In this document: positions 36,086 through 47,016 of the stretch, piece by piece
Layout of the letters: each line of letters begins with the position of its first letter
Position numbering within the stretch: the stretch's first letter is position 1
Source: Neckera pumila
Taxonomy: Eukaryota > Streptophyta > Bryopsida > Hypnales > Neckeraceae
Direction: 5' to 3'
DNA length: 64,000 nt
Assembly (NCBI GenBank): GCA_963969595.1
Contig: OZ018411.1
Span: 11,038,501-11,102,500 of the forward strand
Program-made: the position numbers and the translations under genes
The notes under the pieces: generated by a model
What the model was told of the DNA's origin: nothing
Seen by the model: the letters and a program-made list of their open reading frames with translations, nothing else
Database searches by the model: none

Positions 36086-36828
36086 AAGAATGTACCAATG
36101 CTTCTATAAGTCTTTTTCTTGCCCATGGCTATTGAAACATTGTTGACTTGATCACTAATGACACAACCCCAATCTCCTAATATAATACTAGTTGTCTCAA
36201 TGTAATAGAAGGCTTACACAATCTTTACAAGAAATACAAGAAAGAATAATACTGGAAAGAAAGCAAAAGAGTGATGACAAAGAGAAAGCACCAAAGAACA
36301 TAGAGAAAGGTTGTGAGAGCCGGTTGAAGTACAATAACTCTAAAAGTTGAAGTGGTAGCTCAAAGAATTTTTTTAGACACAATGTTAGGCAAGAGTAAGT
36401 CTCAGGGTCTCCATTAGGCTCATTTTTTGCTCTAATGTTATCATCAATCATTGTAGATTGTACTTCAATCGATGTTGGTAGTTGTAAAATGGTATTGTAT
36501 TTTGGAGGTTGCCACTTTGATTGATAGCTTGCCAGTTCATATGCAATTGAAGTTATTGTGCAATCCAACACTAAAGTATAAAGGTAATTGCAAAACTACT
36601 CACAGTCAAAAGAAAAACTCAATCATTGAATAGTGTTAATTTCTTAAATCATGGAGCAACACTAAACAAAACTATCTCAAATACTGTAATGATATCTATT
36701 TATTGTGGACCACACTAAATAGAATGAAGAGTGTTCGTCATGATTGTCGGTAAAGCAGTCAGAGGAGCACAAGCTGTAGAGGACCTACATACGTATACAC
36801 CTCCTTGTAGACAAGATTCTGTGAAGGC
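36086..36828. other. Intergenic, no recognised gene
   Basis: The 124-codon minus-strand ORF at 36197-36571 has a hydrophobic, Ser/Leu/Cys-rich C-terminus and no recognisable domain. I do not call it a gene. Confidence 0.35.
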
Positions 36829-37918
36829 AGGACGTTAAATTGTGCCATTCTTTGTGAGCTCAGTTGTCGGTTTGATGGGCTATCAAAACGGCGCCCAGCC
36901 AAGCGCGCGGGTAGTAGGGCGCAGGGTGTAGGACCGTGACTACAGGACCACAACTGCAAGACCACAACCATGCAGGACTACGACTCCAACAAAACTCATG
37001 ACAACTACATCCTTCACAGGGTGGTGGGTTAGGGTTTGGGGTCTTCGTTTAGCTAGGAACTAATTTACATATCCTACATTGTTTGTAAACCTTCCTATTA
37101 CCCCATATGTATATAAAGAGTTGTCTTTTCAGTTCAAAACACAAATCATGAATGCCTTTTGAAGCAAAATGAGATAGATGTGACGTCATGCCACATCATG
37201 GGCCCATTTAATGTCCTGCACAGAAAAATAATTTTCAAAATTTTTTTTTGAGTTCTACAAAAACAACATTTTGGGGCACAATTCAAACAACATGTTTCAA
37301 AATTCATGAGGGACGCATAAGCAACAAGTTGGCCCTCCAAATGAAACTTTTGATAATTCTAAATCAGTTGAAGTGTCCATTCTATGCACAACTTATATAA
37401 TGATGAAATTTACATGAAGTACAAGGTTAGGAGATGGACGTGGATGCAACTTTATACGTGAATTTTGAAATATATTGTTTGTATTGTGCCCCAAAATGTT
37501 GTTTTAGTAGAACTTGAAAGTTTTTTGGAATTTGTTTTTCTGTAAAAGACGTTAAATTGTCCATTTGAAATGGGCCCATGATGTGGCGTGACATCACATC
37601 TATTTCATTTTGCTTCAAAAGCCATTCATAATTTGTGCTTAGAATTAAAAAGAGAACCCTTTATATACATATGGGATAATAGGAGGGTTTACAACAATGT
37701 AGAGATACATAAATTAGTTCCTGGTTAAACAAAGACCCAAGACCCTAACTCGCCGCCTTGTAAAGGACGTGGTTATTCTGAATTTTGTTAGGGTCGCTGT
37801 CCTACACAATTGCAATCCTGCGGTCGTGATCCTGCACCCTGCGAACAGCTACTCGAGCGCTTGGCTAGGCGTTGTTTTGACAGTTGGGTCCACAAATGAT
37901 GGCACAATTTAGCGTCCT
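36829..37918. mobile_element. Long foldback element, about 1.1 kb
   Basis: The arms are roughly 36829-37305 and 37450-37918 in reverse complement: AGGACGTTAAATTGTGCCAT at the left against ATGGCACAATTTAGCGTCCT at the right, TGCCACATCATGGGCCCATT against AATGGGCCCATGATGTGGC, and CATTTTGGGGCACAATTCAA against TTGTATTGTGCCCCAAAATG. The loop is about 145 bases. There is no coding content. A transcript through it would fold into a long imperfect duplex. Superfamily unknown. Confidence 0.75.
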
Positions 37919-38009
37919 ACCTGTGAAGACGGTAGAATTAGGCCCGGCGACAGTCTATCGGCAACCTACGGCACGATCTCTCAAGGGGATTGAGGTTTTC
38001 GTGTGGCCG

Positions 38010-38365
38010 CCCGACAGATGGACGCTTTGTCCCTGCCCAAATTCAAATCCACCCACCCATAGTTTTTCTTTGAAAAACGAAATGTTTTATTTAAGTTGTA
38101 GCACCTAAACCCTACGGAGCGGAGCACCGTTATTTGCATAGCTTCACTGCAAGGCGCGTAGGACCGTTTAGGGTGAATATGAAGGGGTAACCTCTACTAC
38201 TAGCTAGGACCTTTTGGTTTTTAAAAAAATATATATATAAAATGATTGACATTACATTACAACTAGAACCCCAATTGCCAAGCAAAAATTATAGTGTTTT
38301 CCTCAAACAATGAGGGTGGGTGGGCAGGAGGGTGAAAATTCCACCTGCCGTCTGCCAGGCGGAAC
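38010..38365. repeat. Second inverted repeat, about 350 bp
   Basis: Left arm 38010-38095 (TCCACCCACCCATAG, then TTTGAAAAACG) pairs with right arm 38285-38365 (GAGGGTGGGTGGGCAGGAGG, GCCGTCTGCC). The middle holds AT runs. It may be a relative of the neighbouring foldback. Confidence 0.55.
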
Positions 38366-38856
38366 CCCGAATCACCGGCGACGCCCCTTTGAATCTTCAC
38401 GACGCTAATCACTTGATCAATTTGCTTACACGACTTGGAAACTACGAATCCAAACCTTGAACTGATCGATCGTCGGCAAAGCTTTGACAATTGTGTGTGG
38501 ACGAGAGTACTGTAGACTGATGGACTTCGTGTGATGATACAATCACAGAGCTACATTGCGTAACGAGATGCTCGAAGTGCTGCTTCGATGCTTACCACTC
38601 TCTGTCTACAAATCTAAAAAGAAAAGTTTTGGGCTGCAAAAGTCCTCGTTGTACGCGTCAGTGTGTGTGACGCAATGCCCAGAATTAGCGCAATCCTCTC
38701 TCTCTCACTTAGACAATGATCATCGATGGACCCCGCATTACGGAGTTTGAAGAAAAATGTGACGGCGTCTGTCAATACGCGTTTAGTCGGTAAGGGCTAC
38801 ACCACAACATCGAAACCGTGAGCTCAATTAACCATTTGTAATTTCGAGCCGCTGAT

Positions 38857-39388
38857 TCCCGCTCTTTCGTTGCCACATTTACAGAATCGATGCTGTCCCA
38901 TAGGTCTCATTATTTGTGAAGCTGGGTCACTGGCTATGGTGGCCTTCGTGTGAGTGCATTCCAAGACTGAAACTTCAATTGTGTGATTAACGTGAAACCT
39001 CAATTTTTGCGTTAGATTTCGAAATTTGGTCATTCCTTCGATGTTGAGGAGAGGTCATTCGAGATCTACCTTGCGGTGGTCAGCCCGACGCTGATCGAGG
39101 AATCCAGTTGCAGATTAGGATTAGATTTCCAGCTCTTTCTTTGCCACATTTGCAGAATCCATGTCGTCGCACAGGTCTTTCCATTTGTGAAGCTCGTTCA
39201 CTGGCTATGACGCCCTTCGAGTGAGGGCATTCCATCACTGAACCTTCACTTGTGTGATTACCGTGAAAAAATCGTTGCGTTAGATTTCGAATTTCGGCCA
39301 TTCCTGCGATGTTGAGAAGAGCCCATTCGAGATCTACCTTGCGGTGGTCAGTGCGACACTGAACGAGGAATCCAGTTGCAGATTCAGG
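38857..39388 (+). repeat. Tandem duplication, two units of about 275 bp, upstream of the HSPA12-like gene
   Basis: Unit 1 (about 38857-39113) and unit 2 (about 39131-39388) share CTCTTTC.TTGCCACATTT.CAGAATC.ATG, TTTGTGAAGCT, ACTGGCTATG, GCGTTAGATTTCGAA and CGAGATCTACCTTGCGGTGGTCAG. Unit 2 ends 38 bases before the ATG, so the duplication lies in the promoter or 5' UTR. Confidence 0.85.
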
Positions 39389-39426
39389 GGTTGGAGGATC
39401 TCACTTAGGGGTTCAAAATCCTCAGA

Positions 39427-40879
39427 ATGGGCGCGTGGTTCAGTTGCTTCAGATCCGCCCAACTCCGTCCACGGATTGATTGGGTTGTAGGTTTGGATTT
39501 CGGGACCACGTATTCGGGATTCGCGTACGCGAGAGCCGTTTCTGACGAGCCAGCAATTCATGTCTATTACGCCTGGCCGCAATTAGAAACAGAGAGACCG
39601 TATTCCAAGACCTTAACCGCTCTCTTCTACAAAAGCGAAAACCCTGAGCACGCCGAGCTCAAGGTTGGGTCGTGGGGTTACTGCGCTCGTTCGACTTATT
39701 TCAATCAGAACAAGAAGAGGCAGGATTCTCGCGGACTGTACTTGACGGCCTTCAAGCTGCTGTTGATGCGAGATCTCAGCGATGTGTTACCACCCCCGCT
39801 CACCATCGAATCTCTCATCACCGACTACTTGAAATGCATCGGCGAGCAAGCGTTGTCCGTCATTCGGAACCACGAGGGGGAGGTGAATTTCAATCGGGAT
39901 GCAGTGCAATGGTGCGTGACGGTGCCATCCATCTGGGATGCCAAGGCCAAGCAGAGGATGAAGAATTGCATGGTGAAGGCGGGGCTCGTCTCGCAGGAAG
40001 CCGGGGGCGTCGATGCCGTGAAGGTCAGCACTCATCTCTACCAATGTCCTTTACTGCTACGAAAGATTTTAGCGGCAAATTTTAGCGTCCTTTTGAGCTC
40101 CTCAAGCTAGTTCTGAGAATCACATTTGTGGCTTTGTGAAGATTGCGCTGGAGCCCGAGGCTGCTTCGTTCCATTGCCACCAGATTTTGCAAAGGGAGCA
40201 GAAGCGGTTATCTCTCCAACTCTCAGATAAGCTCCTGGTGTTGGATGTTGGGGGAGGCACGGTGGACATCGTGGTCCAAGAGTTTGTAGGGACCAGTCAG
40301 CTTTACAAGGTGAAGGAGATTACGCAAAGCTCAGGAGGGTTTTGTGGCGGAACATTCGTGGACCAATCTTTCATGCGATTCTTGTCCCAAAAGATCGGAT
40401 GCTTGGAGGCTTTTCTTTCGGATTTCCCATCGTTCAAGACGCGTCTGCTCAAGGACTGGGAAGAGGTCAAGTGTGCGTTCGGCCACGAGATGATGGACAC
40501 CGATACCGTGAGTATTCCGCTGCACTACAAGCTAGCTCCGAAATGGGAGGCATATGAGAAGGAACGTGGGAAGCGGCTGCTTGATTCCTCTGAGGTGGAG
40601 CTGACGAAACAGGACTTGCAGTCGATTTTTGATCCCATGGTGGAGGAGATTCTGGAGCTCATTGCTGCGCAGTTGGAGCAAGTGCCGGACATCAAGGTGA
40701 TGTTCGTGGTGGGCGGATTTGCAAGCTCGCCGTACCTCATGCAAAGTATCCGAGCTCGCTTTGCAGAAGAAATCGCCCACATTGTCAGTCCCCCTGATCC
40801 TGGGAGCGCTGTGGTTCATGGCGCTGTTTCTTTGGCACTTCACCCTGAAGCCATTGTCTCCAATTTCAGAGACGATTAA
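39427..40879 (+). CDS. HSPA12-like HSP70-family ATPase (2 exons)
   Basis: Exons 39427-40023 and 40142-40879 joined by a 118-bp GT-AG intron in phase 0 give 444 residues. The actin-like ATPase signature motifs are present in order: phosphate-1 DFGTTYSG at residues 24-31, a VTVPSIWDAKAKQRMKN connecting helix at about 165-181, KIALEPEAAS across the splice junction (199-208), phosphate-2 DVGGGTVD at 234-241, and the adenosine motif VVGGFASSPYLM near 380-395. HSPA12 proteins usually exceed 500 residues. Here the frame ends at HPEAIVSNFRDD, about where the C-terminal region begins, and in-frame codons after the TAA still read NYSTGVVLPF, which resembles the family's next segment. The C-terminus may therefore be truncated by a recent stop or lie in an unrecognised exon. 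The N-terminus MGAWFSC fits an N-myristoylation site followed by a cysteine. The substrate is unknown. Confidence 0.85.
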
Positions 40880-41852
40880 TTTAATTACAGCACTGGTGTG
40901 GTATTGCCCTTTTGATTGGATTCAGCTTCTAAAGTAAGTATTGGACGGGGTGGAGTGATGAGTATTGTGGAAACAAATTCGATGGACCACGACCAAACAG
41001 AGGTATACATTGTTTGAATTGTACAGTAACCAAGCTACACCATGACAGGGTTCACATTGAATCATGAACTCAAAGAATTGGTGATACTTGTAAGTGTTGC
41101 CTGACTTGGTCGTCAGGAGAATACACAGGGCATGTGGAGTAGTCAACCTCTTACCCACATTCATATGGCTATTTCACTGCATTACCAGGCTTTAGGATGA
41201 GGAACCAAATTTATAAGATAGAACTGCGAAATCGGTTCCTTCCAATTTGATTAGCATCCTGCTTTTTAATCTGGAAATTTCTTTCTCGCAGCTTTGCATT
41301 GCTTTCCACTTTCTGTGGTTGTTCCTTGTTAAGCATATCATCAGAGTTTAGCAATGGTGTGAGTATGGTGGAGCAATTAATTTACTCAGCATTGATGTCA
41401 AGGCTTTTGTTTCTTTGCTGCTTAGTAACAACACTTGTTTTGCAAACTTGAGCTCAATTTGAATACATGAGAGCTCCACAAGCTAATGATCTTTCCAATT
41501 TTGAAATTCTTTATTGATATATAATTAGCCACGATTCACTTGATATGTGGCAAATATAATTGTCGGCATGAGTATGTATGGCAACAGGCCTGCCTTTGAG
41601 GATGACCTCTGCGTTCATGCAAGTCATTTACTTATTAAAAGGGCTGGACTTCCGATGTATCATAATCAGAAGGGGAAAGATTTCATAAGACTTGGATTGT
41701 CAATCCTCTTTAAGACTCCGTCTAAGACTTGCTGTTAAGTGACGAGGGATTTGTGCAAGACCTTATTGTTCTTGCAAGTATTGATGGCCCAATTACAGTC
41801 TTAATTGCAGAGTCAGGAACTTTTCCTTGACATGGAAAATTTCATTTCTAAG
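40880..41852. other. Convergent intergenic region
   Basis: Lies between the 3' ends of the HSPA12-like (+) and AMS-like (-) genes and probably contains both 3' UTRs. The 63-codon ORF at 41547 is not recognised. Confidence 0.4.
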
Positions 41853-44800
41853 CTAAGGTAGTGGTCCCTCATTTGCGGTATCAAGAATTCTTTCTCCACT
41901 GATGGAGGATTGTTGTAAACTGGGGCCGTCTGAGGTAGAGAGATTGAGTGCGCGGTGACCCGAGGTCATCTCCAACAAGGTATCACGCATTTGCTCCACA
42001 CCCACGAGCTCCTTGTCTCTTACCTGCACTACCATGGAAAGCAGCAGCATAATTATCCTTCATGCCACGTTCATCAATATAACTACAGCACGTAGTCCTA
42101 GCCCCCGAGGGGCAGTGAGTGGACTAAATCCTATAGTTTATATTTTGTCGCTTGAAAGATTTCAAAAAATTTATACTATTAAATGATACCGCAATTCTAC
42201 TGAGGAAATCAAGTATACTAATTAGTAGCACCGCGGCCATATTTAGAAAATTCATTCATTCTGAGATAGTGCAAGAGAACTAATACTTGCTTGGCTTGTA
42301 GCAGAGAATCATGTTTGTGAGTCATTAATCACAAATGACCTCTGAAAAATGACTCTCGAAGGAGTTGATTTTGAATGTGAAATTGAATACCTCGGCATTG
42401 AAAATGTTGAGGACTAGACCACGGAAAGTGGTGATATTGGCGTGGACAACGTTGAGGCCGAGGACGTCAAGGGCTTGCATCAACTTCACAAATACTCCTG
42501 GTCGTTTTTCACAAAAAATCCGGAGACTGAAGAGACGCCCATCCATCTTGTTCACCTCCACCTGAACCAACGGACATCAGCATAGAAATTTTTGCAGTTA
42601 AGTCATTAATCTGAGTATATAATCAAAATGGCTATAATGAATCTAACATAGCCAGCACCAACAACGTAGCTAGATTTGCAAATCACTGAGCTATGAATTG
42701 AATTACTTGAGTTCAAAGCAAATGAAGGTGTGCCACTTATGCTCCTAAAACCAGAGTTGGCTAAAATTTAAATTTCAAATAACCTACTTCACGATCTCAA
42801 TGTTCCATTAATGCTGTAAACACATTAGACAACTCTATCACGAATAAGAAATTTATTTTGTGGATAGTTTTTGCTTACGCTAACATGCTACTATTGTTTT
42901 TACCACGTCCCATTCTTAGGGACATTGATTAGTCTCTCCCTTGGAGGGTAGAGAAAACAAATGACGAGATTCGGACGCGTGTGAATGGATCCTGAGCTTA
43001 CTTGTATAGGCTGTGTGATCTCCTGGTCACCCTTCCTGTCAATAACCTCAATTGTGATGGACTGCGAATCGATCTTCCCAGGGTATTGCCCCATGTCAAC
43101 GCCACCTCCGAGCGTTGTCTCCTCTGCAGTCACTCCTCCCTCGTCGAAACCCAATCCTGCAGGAATTTCATTTTCTTTGCTATCCGGCAGCAACTCCTCT
43201 CGCAGCTCCTTCACCTGTTGTTGCAGCTCCTTCACGTACTCTATCGCATCCCCCAATATTGATGCGCGATCCATCTGCATATAAGTTGAAGACAATTTCC
43301 TAAGTAGTACAAATGACAAAGGCCTAGTTCTGGATGTTAAAGTGTTTTCAGTATAAAGTTGTAGACATCATAAAGAGAATCTTCCTCTGTTTATGGTGGT
43401 CGTCCCAAGGTCTCCCGATGACTTAATTATGGGGATATTCTCTCGATGATGTTGTGTAGAAGTTCCTGAAAGACTCTAATTCTACTTGAAACCCTGTTTC
43501 ATGAGAGCAGTGATATGCAACGTCAGAGAGCCCACTGATCTTCACCTTAGTGATCTTAGGAACAAGAGCACGCAATGAATAGAGGCGTTCGTTCAACTTT
43601 TTCCGGCGCTTGCGCTCTGCAACCAAGTTCTTGGACAAATGCCGGCGAGCAGATCTGGGCCCTCCCTTCTCATCGTCGTCTTCCATTGGATCACTGCAAT
43701 CAGATGACTCCCCTCGCATCTCCTGCTTCACTAGTGGAATCCAGATCCACATGCAGATATACGTCACTTAGACCTCAACTTAAAAATATATAGTACGTAG
43801 AGAATTTTATAATTTCTCGCCATAGAGTTTAGAAATCATTAGAGAAAATATGGACTCTCTACAGGGCCGTTTGACTGCTGGTCCAGAGTCAAACGGCTCT
43901 GTAGAGAGTCCATATTTTCTCGAATGCGAGTCTCATTGTCCGGTACGTATTGTAGAGCTCAGAGAGCTGCTAGCAGCACAAAGAAAGATGCAACTGAAAG
44001 AGATCACTTACAATATGATCAACAGTGTGCAAGCAAACAAGTAAACTTTATTTTCAAAAAATTGCACTATTTTGTGAACGTTTGGAAAACATTCTAAAGA
44101 AAATATTCACCAAGATTCATGGAGTGTTCTGCAGCATGATCACCTTATTCATGAAAGAGGCCTCCTCATGATACAATGATACAAAAGTCCTATTTTGTTG
44201 AAAAAACACTCAGTTTCACTTGCTATTCGGCTGGTGTGTATGCTCACCTTCCCCGTCATCTTTTGACAACCCACTTCCTCGTGGAGACTCCGCCAGAGTC
44301 CCTGTGTATGGCAAAATTGGATTAACCTCTGACACAAGTTTGTTGAATCCTACATGAAAGCTAATGCTCAGGCGATTCTGCGTAATTCGCAAATAAAATG
44401 GAATGATAGGAGTCAGAACAGACTGTGACATGACCAGCCGTATTGACTTCTTCCGAATTGTATCCCTTGGACCTTGATACCTAAGTGGCATTCAATTAAA
44501 AAGTGGGTAAACATGAACTGCTATCTCCGAGTTTTTCATATTTACCATGATGAGGAAAATGTGTGGTTGACCCCGGTAACTGAATAAGTTCTTGGTCCAT
44601 ACCTGTGCAGACGCAAGCACATGGTAGGCATTAGAGTATGTCGATAAATTATCATACTTGTTAAAATGGTGAAATTTCAAGAATTCTGCACTTTTGCAGT
44701 CGCATGTCTGAAACCTCAAATTACACCAGTTTTTAAATCTCTAAGCACTTGGATGTTAGAACTTTGGCCCTTTGAACTCGCAAATTTCACAAATATGACA

Positions 44801-47016
44801 ATATGAATTTCCCTGGATATTCGTTCCTGAATGAAACTATCAAGAAGCACGCATGGCTGCAATAATAAAAATCAGAAAGCATACTCCTCATGAGCTGGGA
44901 CTCCAACATGGGGTCTTCTTGTTCCCATGGGTGTGAGCTTGGCCAGGGGCTGTCCAAATTGGTTGGGAAGTGACGTGAGTAGTACATCTTGACGGCCTGC
45001 TGATCCATCATTCCATGGCCACCCGACCCATCATGGGTGTTGTTGCCACTCCTTGTTTGCTTGGAAATGCCTGATTGCCACGGATCTCCACATCGAGCTC
45101 TTACATATTGTACCAGGTCTGCGTTCTCAGTCACCTAGAGGCCGACGCACTCTCCAGTTAATCAGCCGAAGATAAACCAAAGATGCGCTAAAGATGAACA
45201 ATGTACCAGATATTGTGTAACAACATACGAATTCAAATGTCAAGTTTGGTTCTCAGTGGATGCAACTAATCAAGGACCTCTTCCTTCAAGTTTAAAGTTG
45301 GCTCTCCGTGTTCGTCCACTTGGTCGCTAACAGTCAACCATAGTTGCTTTTAAATCACATTTTATCATTCAAAAAAGTACGGAATAATTTCTGCTTTCTA
45401 AAGGTACACCTTCATGTTCAGCTTCAGCTTCCAAAATGATTCATATCAACTCCGACAGATATGGAAGTGGACTCTTTCGGTCAATTAATCACTGAGGGGT
45501 TGTGGAATGAACTAGCATGCAGATGAAACTTCACTGGAGAGGAATGATTTGTACATGGTTTGCAACCCCGAGCTCCACAAGACCGCTTTGAACGGGTATA
45601 CACACTTTAGTTTGCACGCCCATGTCCTACAAAAAGCGTACCCAATTCAGAGGTCACATTCCGGATCTACAACGCACCTGAACAGCATTATTTCCCTAAG
45701 TTGATGTGTTGAATTAATCGACTAACTTTTCTTTCAGTCTATAGATACTATACCATAATGAGTTACTTCATTATATACTTTATCCGAATCGTACATGGAG
45801 GGCATCAAAATATGCATTGGTGAAGACTTTTTAAGTGGTCTTCAACCAGTCAATATTTCTTCTTGAAGAGGATGCAACCACATGCTATAATCACATGCTA
45901 TGAAAATTTGCAGAAGGGGAGACTTGACTTAAGTGTGAAAGAGTGAAATCACGGTACCTGCCCCTCCATGGACGGATCCCCGTGCACCCACTTCGGTTGA
46001 CCTCCGAGAAAAATCATCCCTTGAATCCTGTATTTTGAAATATATGTATCATGTCCAGCAATAAAATTAGTCAATCAGTAAATTCATCTCATCACATTCT
46101 TTTCTACTTGGCAGCTGCTCTACTTAAAGGTTGAATAGCTCCAACGGAAGCCCTTTAAATCATGAGCGATTATTTTTTCAGCTTCACTCTAAACCAAAGT
46201 ATAAGTGCAATAAAAATCTTAAATTTTAGGAGGGCTCAATTAATAATAACTCGGAGATGTCGGATGTGATGGTTTACCCTGAGTCTAATGACACTGATGA
46301 TGGCATGCTAGCAAGTAAAGAGCAGATGTGTATGGGAGGATGATAGCCCTTCACATCTGGGCAGCCAGTTGACGACTCCAGATAGCGATTGCTAGTGGAT
46401 GCCACCAAGTTGTCGTTACCTGAAGCCCCAGCACCGCTGCAACAGCATCCAGTCCAATCGAGCGATCTACAACACACCAATAGCACATCCAACTTAATAC
46501 TTCTTTCCGGTAGAACAGTCCGAAAATGAAGTTAGAAGCTATTCTTCTGTTCCCATCTAATTCGATTTTGCCCTGAACCAATCATGTGAAACGGAGCTTG
46601 AAATGAACACGTTTGGTTCTTGTGACTGAAACTTGGTTTTCAGTAAATTTACGAATGTTTCAGCAGTCTCATGGAGAGATTGATTATGGAAGGCAAGATA
46701 AACTTAATGTAATTCACAGATTGAGAGGCCTCCTCACTACCCATTTGAAAGTCTCCGTACGATCACCTACTTGTACTTGTTAGGTGTCAATCTAGAATAT
46801 TTGGTTTGCAACCTTCCAAAAATTTCAGAGAAATGAGTGGGAAGGAAGCGAAGGAAATTCCGAGAACCGTACTCAAGAAATTGCAGAGCCTTTAAAAGTC
46901 CAGCCTTACCGTGTCTCATCATGGAGCTGCCAAAAGACTGCATAGTCCCAGCCTTTGGGTCCTACGATGGACCGAAGACGCTCTTGCACTCCTCCGAGCC
47001 CTGGTTGCTTGCTCAT
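41853..47016 (-). CDS. AMS-like bHLH transcription factor (10 coding exons)
   Basis: Coding exons from the start: 47016-46910, 46466-46278, 46027-45958, 45626-45555, 45134-44885, 44328-44248, 43730-43546, 43274-43002, 42561-42391, 42023-41853. Phases agree throughout, giving 522 residues. The N-terminus ([44 protein letters not shown], then [34 protein letters not shown]) is the MYC-type domain. The bHLH (about 286-337) reads [17 protein letters not shown], with Glu295 and Arg299 placed for E-box contact, then [20 protein letters not shown]-terminal ACT-like domain starts at 410 ([45 protein letters not shown]). The order matches Arabidopsis ABORTED MICROSPORES (571 residues), a tapetum regulator whose moss relatives act in spore development (family knowledge). 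The exact splice choice in the short middle exons is inferred. Confidence 0.9.
43842..43921. other. Near-perfect 80-bp hairpin in an intron of the AMS-like gene
   Basis: Arms 43842-43876 and 43887-43921, each 35 bases, are reverse complements with one mismatch (C against T, which would pair as G-U in one transcript sense), around a 10-base loop. It lies within the 517-bp intron 43731-44247, just before the bHLH exon. Such a long, nearly uninterrupted stem resembles a small-RNA precursor or a fresh foldback insertion. Confidence 0.8.

Noticed and set aside
36197..36571. 124-codon minus-strand ORF
   Set aside because: No recognisable domain, and its hydrophobic Ser/Cys-rich tail looks like random translation of AT-rich repeats.
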